Shown in pieces: positions 35,101-42,978 of a DNA stretch of 53,926 nucleotides. How positions within the stretch are numbered: the first letter of the stretch is position 1; each line of letters opens with the position of its first letter. The position numbers and the translations under genes were made by a program. Source of the DNA: Brumimicrobium sp035497735. GTDB lineage: Bacteria > Bacteroidota > Bacteroidia > Flavobacteriales_D > Crocinitomicaceae. The DNA lies in contig DATJCX010000002.1 of the NCBI GenBank assembly GCA_035497735.1, positions 1 through 53,926 on the forward strand. Reading direction: 5' to 3'. The notes beneath the pieces were generated by a model, which saw only the letters and a list, made by a program, of their open reading frames with translations, was not told the origin of the DNA and did no database searches.

Positions 35101-35335
35101 TCATGTAAGTCATGTCTTCTACCCCGTTAATTTGCTCTTCCAGTGGAATGGCAACCGATTTCATAACAACGTCCGCGTTTGCTCCTTGGTATCTTGCCGA
35201 AACATTAACCGTTGGAGGCGCAATTTCAGGATATTGTGAAACGGGAAGTGTAAACAACCCTAATATTCCAAGAATTATAATTAAAATCGAGATAACGGTA
35301 GATAAAACTGGTCTATCAATGAATTTATCAAACAT
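32192..35335 (-). CDS. RND efflux permease (HAE1/AcrB family)
   Basis: The 1047-residue inner-membrane pump has the standard twelve-helix layout with two large periplasmic loops. The opening MFDKFIDRPVLSTVISILII, the proton-relay aspartate pair in VLAVGIVVDDAIVVVEAV near residue 405, and the C-terminal GLLAKNSILIVEFA and RLRPILMTSFAFIFGLLP are hallmarks of hydrophobe/amphiphile exporters that use the proton gradient. Such pumps remove drugs, bile-type detergents and dyes; the exact range cannot be read from sequence. The gene is third in tetR-adaptor-permease-outer-membrane factor, 49 nt after the adaptor gene. Confidence 0.97.
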   Translation of the reverse strand: MFDKFIDRPVLSTVISILIIILGILGLFTLPVSQYPEIAPPTVNVSARYQGANADVVMKSVAIPLEEQINGVEDMTYMTSTSSNDGSVNISIYFKLGTDPDMAAVNVQNRVARATPLLPEDVRRAGVTTQKRQVDNILVFSFYSTTDQYDEVFLQNYADINILPIVKRVEGVGEAMVFGQNQYSMRIWLKPDVMASYGLVPDDIRRVLAEQNVEAAPGQFGERGEQTFQYTIKYKGRLVEEKEYEDIVIKATENGEILRLGDVARIELGAQSYSGTSKTNGTGSIGVAIAQTAGSNAQTIIKGVRTVLEEAEKDFPKGIAWADVYNANDFLSESISKVVSTLIDAFILVFLVVFIFLQDWRSTLIPAIAVPVAIIGTFFFLNLFGFTLNLLTLFALVLAVGIVVDDAIVVVEAVHAKMEAGEQDPRKASHEAMHEITGAIISITLVMSAVFFPLAFISGTAGVFYKQFGITLAIAILLSAVNALTLSPALCAILLKPHNKEEKKKNFVQRFYGAFNAGFDAVTAKYTKGVAFLVKRRWIAFLGIGVFGLIFMLFMQNHPKAFVPDEDTGGGMADISLPPGTSIERTEEVMNEIAQRIQGIPEIVSNMEVTGRSLISGTGSNYGMMFMKFKPWDERKGEGQEQKDIIGKLFASVSDIKDAKIIFFGRPTISGFGFNSGFEFQLQDRMGGEIQDFDIIKEKFLAALNARPEIMYAASSFSPNYPQYQIDLDVPAIKRAGLTVTDVLGTMQGYYAGVYASDFNRFGKLYRVMYQAEAEDRADEESLNRIMVRNDRGDMAPITQFMTMEKVMGPQVLDRFNLFTSIKVIGGPAEGFSTGDAIIAIEEVAKETLPFGYGYEFSGMTREEISASSQTAYIFLLSLIFVYFLLAAQYESYLLPFAVLLPLTTGLAGSFIFAWMFDITNNIYLQITFIMLIGLLAKNSILIVEFAVQERAKGLSIAAAAIKGAEIRLRPILMTSFAFIFGLLPLMMAKGAGAVGNHAIGAGAIGGMLVGTLVGIFVIPAMFAVFQYLQEKVSGKPAIHEVESIEE

Positions 35336-35384
35336 ATTTTTTATACTTTATTTCTAACAGTTGGCTGCTAGAACATTATAAATT

Positions 35385-36542
35385 TTATTTTCCTTCGTTT
35401 AAGATGTCCGACATTTTCACAAATTCCGGATTAATCTCTGCTCCTTCTGATAGGATACCTACACCTTCGATAAGGATTTTATCGCCCTTAGTTAAACCTT
35501 CATCAACAATGAAAAACTTACCACCTGGAACACTACGCACGCTAATTGAAGAAGCAGTTACAACACCTTCCTTTAAAAGGTACACCATTCTTTTATCCTG
35601 TAGCTCAAAGCTTGCTTTTTGAGGAATTAAAATTGCGTTTTCAACTACTTGAGGAATTTGAACGATTGCACTACCACCTGAACGCAACATTCCTGAAGCG
35701 TTAGGAAAATCAGCTCGAACACTGAAAGCACCTGTTTTTGGATTGATTAATCCACTAAACGACTTTATTTTACCCAGTTCTTCATACTTTCTTCCGTTTG
35801 AAAGAATTAAATTCACTTCTGGTAAATGATTGATTTTCTCTTCAAATGTCGTTCCTTCTAAATCAGCCATTAAGTTCAATTGTTGTTTTTCTCCAATAGA
35901 AAAATACGCTTGAATAACGCTAATATCTGAAACACGCGTTAAAGGCTGAGCTGTTGCGCTATTAACATAACTTCCTATTCTGTATGGTATCGTACCAACT
36001 ACACCATCCACTGGACTTTTAACCTGCGTATAGCCAACATTGGTTACCGTATTTAAGTATCTCGCCTTTGCATTTTCTAGGTCAGACTCCTTTGTCTTAA
36101 GATTAATCTCTGCGTTTTGCAATTCAAAAGCACTAACAATTCCTTTTTCAGAAAGAGGACGTGTTTTAGTAACTTGCAATTCAGCAGCATCTACAGCAGA
36201 TTCAGCTGCAGCAACAGAAGCTTGCAAACTTTTCATATCCTGCGAATATTGTGGATTAGAGATCCTGAATAGCAACTGCCCTTTCTTTACAGTTTGCCCT
36301 TCATCTACCAATACCTCATCAATATAGCCGTCAATTTTTGGTCGAATATCAATATCTTTAATTCCTTCCAAAGAAGCTGGGTATTCGGCTATCAAAGTAG
36401 CATTGGTCGTTTCTAATTCCAAAACTTTATAAGTTCCTATCCTTTTGCCTGAACCTTGCTCTTGTTTTCCTCCTCCACAAGCTGACAATAGTCCAACTGC
36501 GATAATTCCTGTTATTGCTCTAAACATTATTTTATTATTCAT
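35385..36542 (-). CDS. RND efflux periplasmic adaptor (membrane-fusion) lipoprotein
   Basis: The 385-residue product has a lipoprotein signal (AITGIIAVGLLSAC) and the adaptor layout: a lipoyl/barrel-sandwich hybrid domain (DIRPKIDGYIDEVLVDEGQTVKKGQLLF), an alpha-helical hairpin with heptad character (QASVAAAESAVDAAELQVT), the second half of the barrel (GYTQVKSPVDGVVGTIPYRIG) and beta-barrel and membrane-proximal domains. It bridges the permease and outer-membrane duct. Start at 36542 lies 4 nt after the tetR stop, so translation is likely coupled to the repressor gene. Confidence 0.95.
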   Translation of the reverse strand: MNNKIMFRAITGIIAVGLLSACGGGKQEQGSGKRIGTYKVLELETTNATLIAEYPASLEGIKDIDIRPKIDGYIDEVLVDEGQTVKKGQLLFRISNPQYSQDMKSLQASVAAAESAVDAAELQVTKTRPLSEKGIVSAFELQNAEINLKTKESDLENAKARYLNTVTNVGYTQVKSPVDGVVGTIPYRIGSYVNSATAQPLTRVSDISVIQAYFSIGEKQQLNLMADLEGTTFEEKINHLPEVNLILSNGRKYEELGKIKSFSGLINPKTGAFSVRADFPNASGMLRSGGSAIVQIPQVVENAILIPQKASFELQDKRMVYLLKEGVVTASSISVRSVPGGKFFIVDEGLTKGDKILIEGVGILSEGAEINPEFVKMSDILNEGK

Positions 36543-36546
36543 TTAC

Positions 36547-37146
36547 TTACTTTCCGTTATTAAACAAAATGGTCATTGCCATTTCTTTTCTTTGGTTATA
36601 AATCTTTTGATACTCTTCCTCTGTATTGATGCTAAATATTCCTCTAAAAACAGGCTTCATTAACATTGGGAATGATATCAGGGAAAAAACATTGATTAAA
36701 AAATTGATTGGCTCATATGCTGGAATATTCCCTTTCTCCATCTCTGACTCAATCTCTTTTAAGAATTCTTTAGACTCTTTCATAGGCTCTGGAGCGATAA
36801 TACACTCACCGTTAACTATGGTCTTATTGAATTCCGTAATATTAAAAACCTCTAGGTAGGGGTATTTTTCTTTAAATTCTAAAGTATAATCTAAAAGGTG
36901 TTCCACTTTATCTCTAAAAGGAAGATCTACCACATATATTCTAGCATATCCTTCTCTCATCTCTGCGATTACTTCTGAGTAAACAATTTGAAACAATTTT
37001 TTCTTTGAACGGAAATAATAATTAACAAGCGTACGCTTTACGCCAGCGAAGTCTGCAACTTCTTGCGTACTAGCATCAAACGCTCCGTTAGAGAAGTATA
37101 AGACTTTGGCTTTCTCTTTAATTAAACTTTCTGTATCAATTTCCAT
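36547..37146 (-). CDS. TetR-family repressor of the efflux operon
   Basis: The 199-residue product has a TetR helix-turn-helix at about 10-55 (STQEVADFAGVKRTLVNYYFRSKKKLF is the recognition region) and a helical ligand-binding C-domain of poor conservation. It is the first gene of the efflux operon and overlaps none of its neighbours. TetR genes at the head of RND operons usually repress their own transcript and respond to pump substrates. A 6-bp inverted repeat directly downstream of the promoter box fits this model. Ligand unknown. Confidence 0.92.
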   Translation of the reverse strand: MEIDTESLIKEKAKVLYFSNGAFDASTQEVADFAGVKRTLVNYYFRSKKKLFQIVYSEVIAEMREGYARIYVVDLPFRDKVEHLLDYTLEFKEKYPYLEVFNITEFNKTIVNGECIIAPEPMKESKEFLKEIESEMEKGNIPAYEPINFLINVFSLISFPMLMKPVFRGIFSINTEEEYQKIYNQRKEMAMTILFNNGK

Positions 37147-37161
37147 GTTTCGATAATGAGT

Positions 37162-37185
37162 TTGACAAAAGTGTCAACAAAGATA
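37162..37185 (-). promoter_or_regulatory. Promoter -7 box and candidate TetR operator of the efflux operon
   Basis: On the minus strand TATCTTTG (37178-37185) is a -7 box 31 nt upstream of tetR. Immediately downstream lies a perfect inverted repeat, TTGACA (37162-37167) and TGTCAA (37172-37177) around four bases, which covers the expected transcription start. A bound TetR dimer there would block the promoter. No strong -33 box is visible. Confidence 0.65.
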
Positions 37186-37276
37186 CAGAGACAATGTTTA
37201 TAAAGTAGGAAAAAAAATGTTAAATTTTCACTAAATAATTAAATGAATAAAGTCATTACATCAATAAATTCAACTA

Positions 37277-38611
37277 TTATTTCTGGAAGAAAGCCCTATA
37301 GACGTCATTACCATTGGCATAAACGAAGAGTGTAATCAGAATAATGAATCCAACTAGTTGTGCATACTCTAACACTTTCTGAGGCGCTTCTTTTCCTGTA
37401 ATTATTTCATACAGTAAAAAGACAATATGGCCTCCATCTAATGCTGGAATAGGTAAAATATTCATGATTGCAAGTACCAATGAAATAAATGCTGTATTCG
37501 TCCAGAAGATTTGCCAATCCCAAGTTGTGGGGAATAAGCCACCAATACTTCCGAATCCACCAACGCTAGATGCGCCTTTCTTTGTAAAAATCAATGGCAA
37601 CTGATTCCAATAGTCGCTCATGGTCCAACCTGCTTTCTTAATTCCTGTAGAAATTGATTCGCCAAAAGAATAGGAGATATGTGTAGCGGATAGCCACGTT
37701 GGAGCACTAGGGAAGAATCCTATCGTTTTATCCTCGCTCACCAAGGTTTCTATCTCCATAAACTCTCCTGTACGATAAAACCCAAGTAATATTCTCGCTG
37801 AGTCACCTTCTTGTTTGCTTAACTCTGATTGTAAATTATTAAAAAAAGGAGTTGGTACGCTATTTACAGAAACGATGCTATCCCCTTTTCTTAAACCTTG
37901 TGTATAAGCATTTCTATCCTGCATCACAGAATCTACTATCGTTGGAAAACGAGGTGTAAAAGCCATATAAGCATCGTGTTCCCACATATACTTATTGATA
38001 TCTTTGTCTAGCGTAACGTTAATCTTTTCACCTGAAGGTTTTTGTACTTCCAGATCTCTAGCACCTCTAAGGAATATTTGAATATTAACTAGCCTTGAGT
38101 TTTCAACTGCTTCACCGTTAACTGCTGTAATAATATCACCATCTTCAATACCTAAGTTTAAAGCTTTAATGTCTTCATTCACAGCAACACCGTACTTCAG
38201 TGTATCGTTGCTAATAACATCTTCTCCCCAAGCTGCAACAACTGCAATGTAAATGAAGATACCAACAATAACGTTTACGGTAACCCCTCCTATCATAACA
38301 ATCAAACGCTGCCATGCTGGTTTGGACCTGAACTCATCTGGTTTTGGTGGTTGAGCCATTTGGTCTTTATCCATTGACTCATCGATCATACCGGCGATTT
38401 TAACATAACCACCTAGAGGCAACCAACCGATTCCCCATTCTGTATCACCGATTTTCTTCTTTAATAAAGAGAACCATGGATCAAAGAAAATATAGAATTT
38501 CTCAACTCTAATCTTAAAAGCACGCGCGGCGATATAGTGACCAAGCTCATGAAGGGTAATCAAAATAGCTAACGATAATACTAATTGTGCAGTTTTAATC
38601 CAAAAATCCAT
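37277..38611 (-). CDS. rseP: RIP site-2 protease RseP
   Basis: The 444-residue inner-membrane zinc protease has the HELGH motif in the first membrane helix (ITLHELGHYIAARAF) and the third zinc ligand in NILPIPALDGGHIVF near residue 400. Between them are two PDZ-like domains (LNLGIEDGDIITAVNGEAV, YTQGLRKGDSIVSVNSVPT) that regulate access to the active site. Such enzymes cut membrane-spanning anti-sigma factors and remnant signal peptides. The gene stands alone; no sigma or anti-sigma gene is beside it, and its target is unknown here. Confidence 0.95.
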   Translation of the reverse strand: MDFWIKTAQLVLSLAILITLHELGHYIAARAFKIRVEKFYIFFDPWFSLLKKKIGDTEWGIGWLPLGGYVKIAGMIDESMDKDQMAQPPKPDEFRSKPAWQRLIVMIGGVTVNVIVGIFIYIAVVAAWGEDVISNDTLKYGVAVNEDIKALNLGIEDGDIITAVNGEAVENSRLVNIQIFLRGARDLEVQKPSGEKINVTLDKDINKYMWEHDAYMAFTPRFPTIVDSVMQDRNAYTQGLRKGDSIVSVNSVPTPFFNNLQSELSKQEGDSARILLGFYRTGEFMEIETLVSEDKTIGFFPSAPTWLSATHISYSFGESISTGIKKAGWTMSDYWNQLPLIFTKKGASSVGGFGSIGGLFPTTWDWQIFWTNTAFISLVLAIMNILPIPALDGGHIVFLLYEIITGKEAPQKVLEYAQLVGFIILITLFVYANGNDVYRAFFQK

Positions 38612-38727
38612 ATTCCTTAAAAAAATTAATTTACAAATATCTAAATTTAAAACGACGAATACCTTCTTTTAAGACTCTTTTAAAAGTTAATATTCCTAAA
38701 TATAAATATTTGTGATTTTATAAATAA

Positions 38728-39411
38728 TTATTCCTTAATGTCAAATCCTGAGAAAAAAACTTTCTCTTCATTGATAACAGTTCTAAGTTGCTCAACAAAT
38801 TCATCTTGCTTATCAATAGGAATGTTATTCAAGTTCAAATCTAGAACAAGATCATTGATGTATTCAAAATAAATAATTTGATTTTGCTTTGTGAGGCGCT
38901 TAAGTCCCATAAAATAGATTGGCAATACTTCTCTATCTACTGCAACGATTGCTTTCTTTGTTAATCCTATTCGATATTTCTTCCCTTTCACTCCAATAAC
39001 CATACTCGCAATGGCGTCAACGATAAAAACAAGGTACACAAATACAACTACAAAGGCATCATCTGAAAGAACAAACAAAGCTATTGCGAAAACAGAAAAA
39101 CCAACTACTTCAATACTATTATTAAGAATTACTGTTTTAACACGATCCTTACTAATTGGGGTATTGAATCTAAATTTTTCTATTTGATTTACCACCTTCA
39201 TTCCCGACCATCTCTTGTAAGAACGGCGAGCGTTTATAAGAAAAATAAGAATTGCTCCTGTCGTATAAACGTAATCTTTATAAATAGCAGATTCTCCTAA
39301 AAAATCTAACCTTGGAAAAATACCAAACGTTTCATTTAAGTTTACCATATAGGTAAAAAACAGTACAAGAATCGTTATGATAAACGTCCAAGAATTATAT
39401 ATTCTATTCAT
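38728..39411 (-). CDS. Membrane protein of unknown function, coupled to the DUF349 gene
   Basis: The 227-residue product has four likely membrane helices in two pairs: SWTFIITILVLFFTYMVNL and DYVYTTGAILIFLINA near the N-terminus, and VVGFSVFAIALFVL and VVVFVYLVFIVDAIASMVIG in the middle. The C-terminal 85 residues are soluble and resemble no family I know. Its start overlaps the stop of the DUF349 gene by 8 nt, so translation of the two is probably coupled. The topology puts both termini and the C-terminal domain most simply in the cytoplasm. Confidence 0.8.
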   Translation of the reverse strand: MNRIYNSWTFIITILVLFFTYMVNLNETFGIFPRLDFLGESAIYKDYVYTTGAILIFLINARRSYKRWSGMKVVNQIEKFRFNTPISKDRVKTVILNNSIEVVGFSVFAIALFVLSDDAFVVVFVYLVFIVDAIASMVIGVKGKKYRIGLTKKAIVAVDREVLPIYFMGLKRLTKQNQIIYFEYINDLVLDLNLNNIPIDKQDEFVEQLRTVINEEKVFFSGFDIKE

Positions 39412-41107
39412 TTGGGATCATTTTAAGCTTTGCTTTTAGCGCTTCCAATTTCTCTTGCTCAACTTGAATACTTTTTTCAACTTGCTCTTTAATTGGATTC
39501 GAGCCTTTTGAATTAGCAAAGAAACCTAAATTATTTTCAAATTGGATGATTTCGTGTTTTATCTTTTGCATTTCATCTCTGATAGCTCGTTTTTCTCTCT
39601 CTAATAATTCAGAAGAGTTTCCGCTACCTTGCATTGTGCTTATCCTAGCTTCGAACATTACTTTTTCCTTTTCAGCATCTTTCATATCAAGTGCTTCGTA
39701 ATGTTTGTATAGTGCTTCTTTATAAGACTTGTAAATTCCGTCCTTAGCTTTAGCAGGAACAAAACCGATTTCTGCAAAACGCTTAGAAAACTCCTTTAAT
39801 TGTAGAATCGCCTCTTTCTTATCTTCTGGAATAGTAAAGTTCCTGATTTCTTCAATCAGACTTTCCTTTTCTTTTAAGTTTCCTTCTAAGGCTTTGTCTT
39901 TTTCTTCATAAAAAGCAGTTTTTGCATTAAAGAAATAATCACAAGCGGTGCGGAATTCCTTCCACAATTTTTGTTCAAACTTTTGTCCAGCGTTACCTAC
40001 CTTTTTCCATTGTTGTTGTAAATTGATAATTGCTTTAGAAGTATTTGTCCAGTCATCACTTTCTTTTAGCTCATGAGCTTTAGCGATTAGACCACGTTTA
40101 ACATCTGCTACTTTATCATATTCACTTCTTTTCACTTTGTAGAATTCGCTTTTAGCATCAAAAAACTGATCACAAAGTCCTCTGAAAACTTTCCAAACTT
40201 CTTCATTTTCCTTTTTCGGACCGAATCCTATCGTCTTCCACTCATTCTGAAGCGCCAATACCTTACTTGTATGGTTTTCCCAGTCTTTTTCAGTTTCTCT
40301 CGTTTGATTAATAAGCGCTTCTGTTCTCGCTATAAGTTCTTTCTTTAGCGTTATATTACCCTGGCTCTTCTCACGAACTGCATCATAGTGACTTCTAATT
40401 CTATCATAGATACTATTCACTGTTGACCAGTACTCATTTTTGATTTCTTCCCAAAGCTCTTGTTTTGTTGGGCCGATATCTTCCCATTCATCTTGAAGTG
40501 CTTTGATTTCAGCTTCTACCTCTTTGATTTTATCATTAGATAACAAAGCTTTTAACTTTTCAATAACAGCAGTTTTAGCATCAAAGTTTTTCTTAAAATC
40601 ATATTCTTTGATTTCCTTATAGATATTCATATTGTAGAAAAACTCTTCTACAAGACGGCTATATTCCTGTTGGATATCGCTACGATTTTCTCTTGAAACT
40701 TCTCCTATCTCCTTCCACTTCTCGTTAATCTCTTTGTGTTTCCCAAAAGCAGCACCAATATTCTCTTCCTTATCAATCAAGTCACGCATTTGAGCTATCA
40801 ATGCGCGTTTCTTGTGCAGGTTCGATTCTTGGTTCTTCTTCCTTTCTTCAAAAAGAGCCTTTCTTTTATCATTAAATGGAGAAAAAACATTGTAAAATTC
40901 TTCTTTTAAGGCATCCGTCCAGTTTTCCTCAACGACTTCTTCACCTTTTTCTTCCGCTATCAATTGAGCCACTTGAATCTTTCTTTCTTCTTCAAGAATG
41001 TAATCTTCAAATTGCGTGCGTAATTCATTTACTTCTTTACTAACGCTTAAAACATTCTCAGTATTTGCTAATTCTGTAAGCGCTTCGATAAACTCTCTTT
41101 TCTCCAT
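39404..41107 (-). CDS. DUF349-repeat coiled protein
   Basis: The 567-residue product (ATG at 41107; a TTG 6 nt upstream is not needed) is almost entirely helical. It carries at least five DUF349-like repeats of about 70 residues, each marked by a W-xx-IG/VG core (EKWKEIGEVSR, DEWEDIGPTK, NEWKTIGFGPK, QQWKKVGNAGQ, KRFAEIGFVPA) and a conserved aromatic end. The C-terminal 90 residues form a basic coiled coil. DUF349 proteins are cytoplasmic, highly charged and of unclear function. It sits 13 nt after the PfkB kinase gene and overlaps the membrane-protein gene, so the three form a likely operon. Confidence 0.9.
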   Translation of the reverse strand: MEKREFIEALTELANTENVLSVSKEVNELRTQFEDYILEEERKIQVAQLIAEEKGEEVVEENWTDALKEEFYNVFSPFNDKRKALFEERKKNQESNLHKKRALIAQMRDLIDKEENIGAAFGKHKEINEKWKEIGEVSRENRSDIQQEYSRLVEEFFYNMNIYKEIKEYDFKKNFDAKTAVIEKLKALLSNDKIKEVEAEIKALQDEWEDIGPTKQELWEEIKNEYWSTVNSIYDRIRSHYDAVREKSQGNITLKKELIARTEALINQTRETEKDWENHTSKVLALQNEWKTIGFGPKKENEEVWKVFRGLCDQFFDAKSEFYKVKRSEYDKVADVKRGLIAKAHELKESDDWTNTSKAIINLQQQWKKVGNAGQKFEQKLWKEFRTACDYFFNAKTAFYEEKDKALEGNLKEKESLIEEIRNFTIPEDKKEAILQLKEFSKRFAEIGFVPAKAKDGIYKSYKEALYKHYEALDMKDAEKEKVMFEARISTMQGSGNSSELLEREKRAIRDEMQKIKHEIIQFENNLGFFANSKGSNPIKEQVEKSIQVEQEKLEALKAKLKMIPNE

Positions 41108-41120
41108 AATCAATGTAAAA

Positions 41121-42047
41121 TTAAATAGCGTGCGTCATATCGAAGTCCGTTAAAACAACGAATTCATCAATACGATCTTTGATTTCCTCAACAGATAAAT
41201 TTTCGATTCTTTCAATTCCGAATTTTTCAACACAGAAAGAAGCCATCGCAGAACCAATAATTACGGCTCTTTTCATATTTTCAAAAGAAGAATCTTCAGT
41301 AGATGCAATGTATCCCATAAAACCTCCAGCAAATGTATCTCCAGCTCCTGTTGGATCAAACACATCCGTCAATGGTAACGCAGGTGCAAAGAAAACATGC
41401 GTATCATGGAATAGTAAAGCACCGTGCTCCCCTTTCTTAATTACTAAATAACGAGGTCCCATTTCTCTGATTACTTTAGCTGCTTTAACTAAAGAGTATT
41501 CACCAGATAACTGACGTGCTTCATCATCATTAATGATAAGAACATCAATTTTCTTTAGGGTCTTTTTCAATTCATCCATAGCGATGTCCATCCAAAAATT
41601 CATGGTGTCCATAGCTATTAATTTTGGACGTTTTCTCAATCTTTCAATTACTTTCAGCTGAACTGCCGGACTTAAGTTCCCTAACATTAGGTACTCACAA
41701 CTTTGGTACGATTCAGGAACGATAGGGTCAAAATCAGCCAACACATTCAATTCCGTAACCAAAGTGTCACGAGAATTCATATCGTTGCTATACTTTCCTG
41801 ACCAAAAGAATGATTTTTCACCTTTTTTTATTTGCAGACCTTCAAGGTTCACACCCTTATCCGCTAATTTATCAATCATCTCTTGCGGGAAATCATCCCC
41901 TACTACAGAAATAATATTTTGTTTATCAACAAAGTAAGAAGATGAGATGGCGATATACGTTCCAGCCCCTCCAATAATCTTATCTGTTTTCCCAAAAGGT
42001 GTTTCAACTGCGTCAAAAGCGACACTACCAACAGTAACTAAGCTCAT
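41121..42047 (-). CDS. PfkB-family carbohydrate or nucleoside kinase
   Basis: The 308-residue product is a ribokinase-fold enzyme. The catalytic signature DPTGAGDTFAGGFMGY (general base Asp, anion-hole GAGD) is near residue 235, and the N-terminal beta-sheet segment GGAGTYIAISSSYF is also in place. It transfers phosphate from ATP to a sugar or nucleoside hydroxyl; the exact substrate cannot be read. Upstream is a TATATTTG -7 box, and 13 nt downstream begins the DUF349 gene. This kinase-DUF349 pairing seems conserved in relatives, to my recollection, but a shared function is not established. Confidence 0.92.
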   Translation of the reverse strand: MSLVTVGSVAFDAVETPFGKTDKIIGGAGTYIAISSSYFVDKQNIISVVGDDFPQEMIDKLADKGVNLEGLQIKKGEKSFFWSGKYSNDMNSRDTLVTELNVLADFDPIVPESYQSCEYLMLGNLSPAVQLKVIERLRKRPKLIAMDTMNFWMDIAMDELKKTLKKIDVLIINDDEARQLSGEYSLVKAAKVIREMGPRYLVIKKGEHGALLFHDTHVFFAPALPLTDVFDPTGAGDTFAGGFMGYIASTEDSSFENMKRAVIIGSAMASFCVEKFGIERIENLSVEEIKDRIDEFVVLTDFDMTHAI

Positions 42048-42066
42048 ATTTTAATAAATTTTCCTA

Positions 42067-42074
42067 CAAATATA
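42067..42074 (-). promoter_or_regulatory. -7 promoter box of the PfkB-DUF349 operon
   Basis: Minus-strand TATATTTG fits TAnnTTTG and ends 19 nt before the PfkB ATG. No clear -33 box within 19-21 nt. Confidence 0.45.
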
Positions 42075-42174
42075 TTTTAAAATATAGAGATAAGGCCTTT
42101 AAAGGTAGATTTACTTGCTTTTTTTATGCAATTTGTCTTGAAAACCATGTTTTTGAGGATTGCGACAAAGATTT

Positions 42175-42927
42175 TTATAGCTTTTCCCAGACATGAAGGG
42201 CGATACTTTTACCAATTTCTATATTCGTAGATATGTCAAATTCTGAATCAATATAAACCCTAAAAGCTAAAGTGCCAAAACGCACATTTATCGATTTATT
42301 AATCATATCGTAGTATGCTTGATCTCCAATTCCTTTGATTTTTTTAAATTTAAATTCCTCAATTATGCTTTTAAAATTAGATTGATCGATATCTAAATTC
42401 TCCAAACCAAATTCTTTTGTGAGAATCGCATTATTTAAACGTAAGATTTCATCACCATCAGGTTTATCATACAATATAGAAAACACAGATTCAGCTTCTT
42501 TGACATTCTTAAGCTTAGTAAACTGGCCTACTTGAACAAAAGCATACGGAGACTCCATCATTAGCACGTCGGAAATTGATAATTCCCACGTGTAATCTTT
42601 ATCATCATAAGCAGCAACATCGTGTATAAATATATCTAAGGCTTCACGTTGTCTGTCTTTTAACTCCTCAAAATTAGGCTTTTCCCATTTAAAGCCACAT
42701 TGATGGTAATTAGTTCCTGCGTATTTCTCTTCCAATTCGAGTTGACTCCCATGAACATCAAAGTATCTTAGTATAAGGTCTTTAGTCAATAAGTCGCATA
42801 CGTCCTTAGGTATGTTTTTACTTTCAGTTTCTGTATTTCCGTCAAGATAATCGGGTTTAATAACAACTTCGTTCTTTGAACTACATCCAAAAAACAATAG
42901 GCATAGTATGATTAGGTAAACATTCAT
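42175..42927 (-). CDS. Lipoprotein of unknown function, paralogue 2
   Basis: The 250-residue product has a lipoprotein signal (VYLIILCLLFFGC). Its mature part shares with the upstream gene the blocks LRYFDVHGSQLELEE, CGFKWEKPNFEELKDRQ, IKGIGDQAYYD and IDSEFDISTNIEIGKSIA. The GxGDxAYYD motif is also seen in the middle of several periplasmic lipoprotein families such as DUF3558, but overall similarity is too low to assign a family. It begins 51 nt after its paralogue and is likely co-transcribed. Confidence 0.8.
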   Translation of the reverse strand: MNVYLIILCLLFFGCSSKNEVVIKPDYLDGNTETESKNIPKDVCDLLTKDLILRYFDVHGSQLELEEKYAGTNYHQCGFKWEKPNFEELKDRQREALDIFIHDVAAYDDKDYTWELSISDVLMMESPYAFVQVGQFTKLKNVKEAESVFSILYDKPDGDEILRLNNAILTKEFGLENLDIDQSNFKSIIEEFKFKKIKGIGDQAYYDMINKSINVRFGTLAFRVYIDSEFDISTNIEIGKSIALHVWEKL

Positions 42928-42978
42928 TCTTTAGGTTGATAGTGAGAGAAAGTAGCTGAAAATTGCTAAAAACACCTA

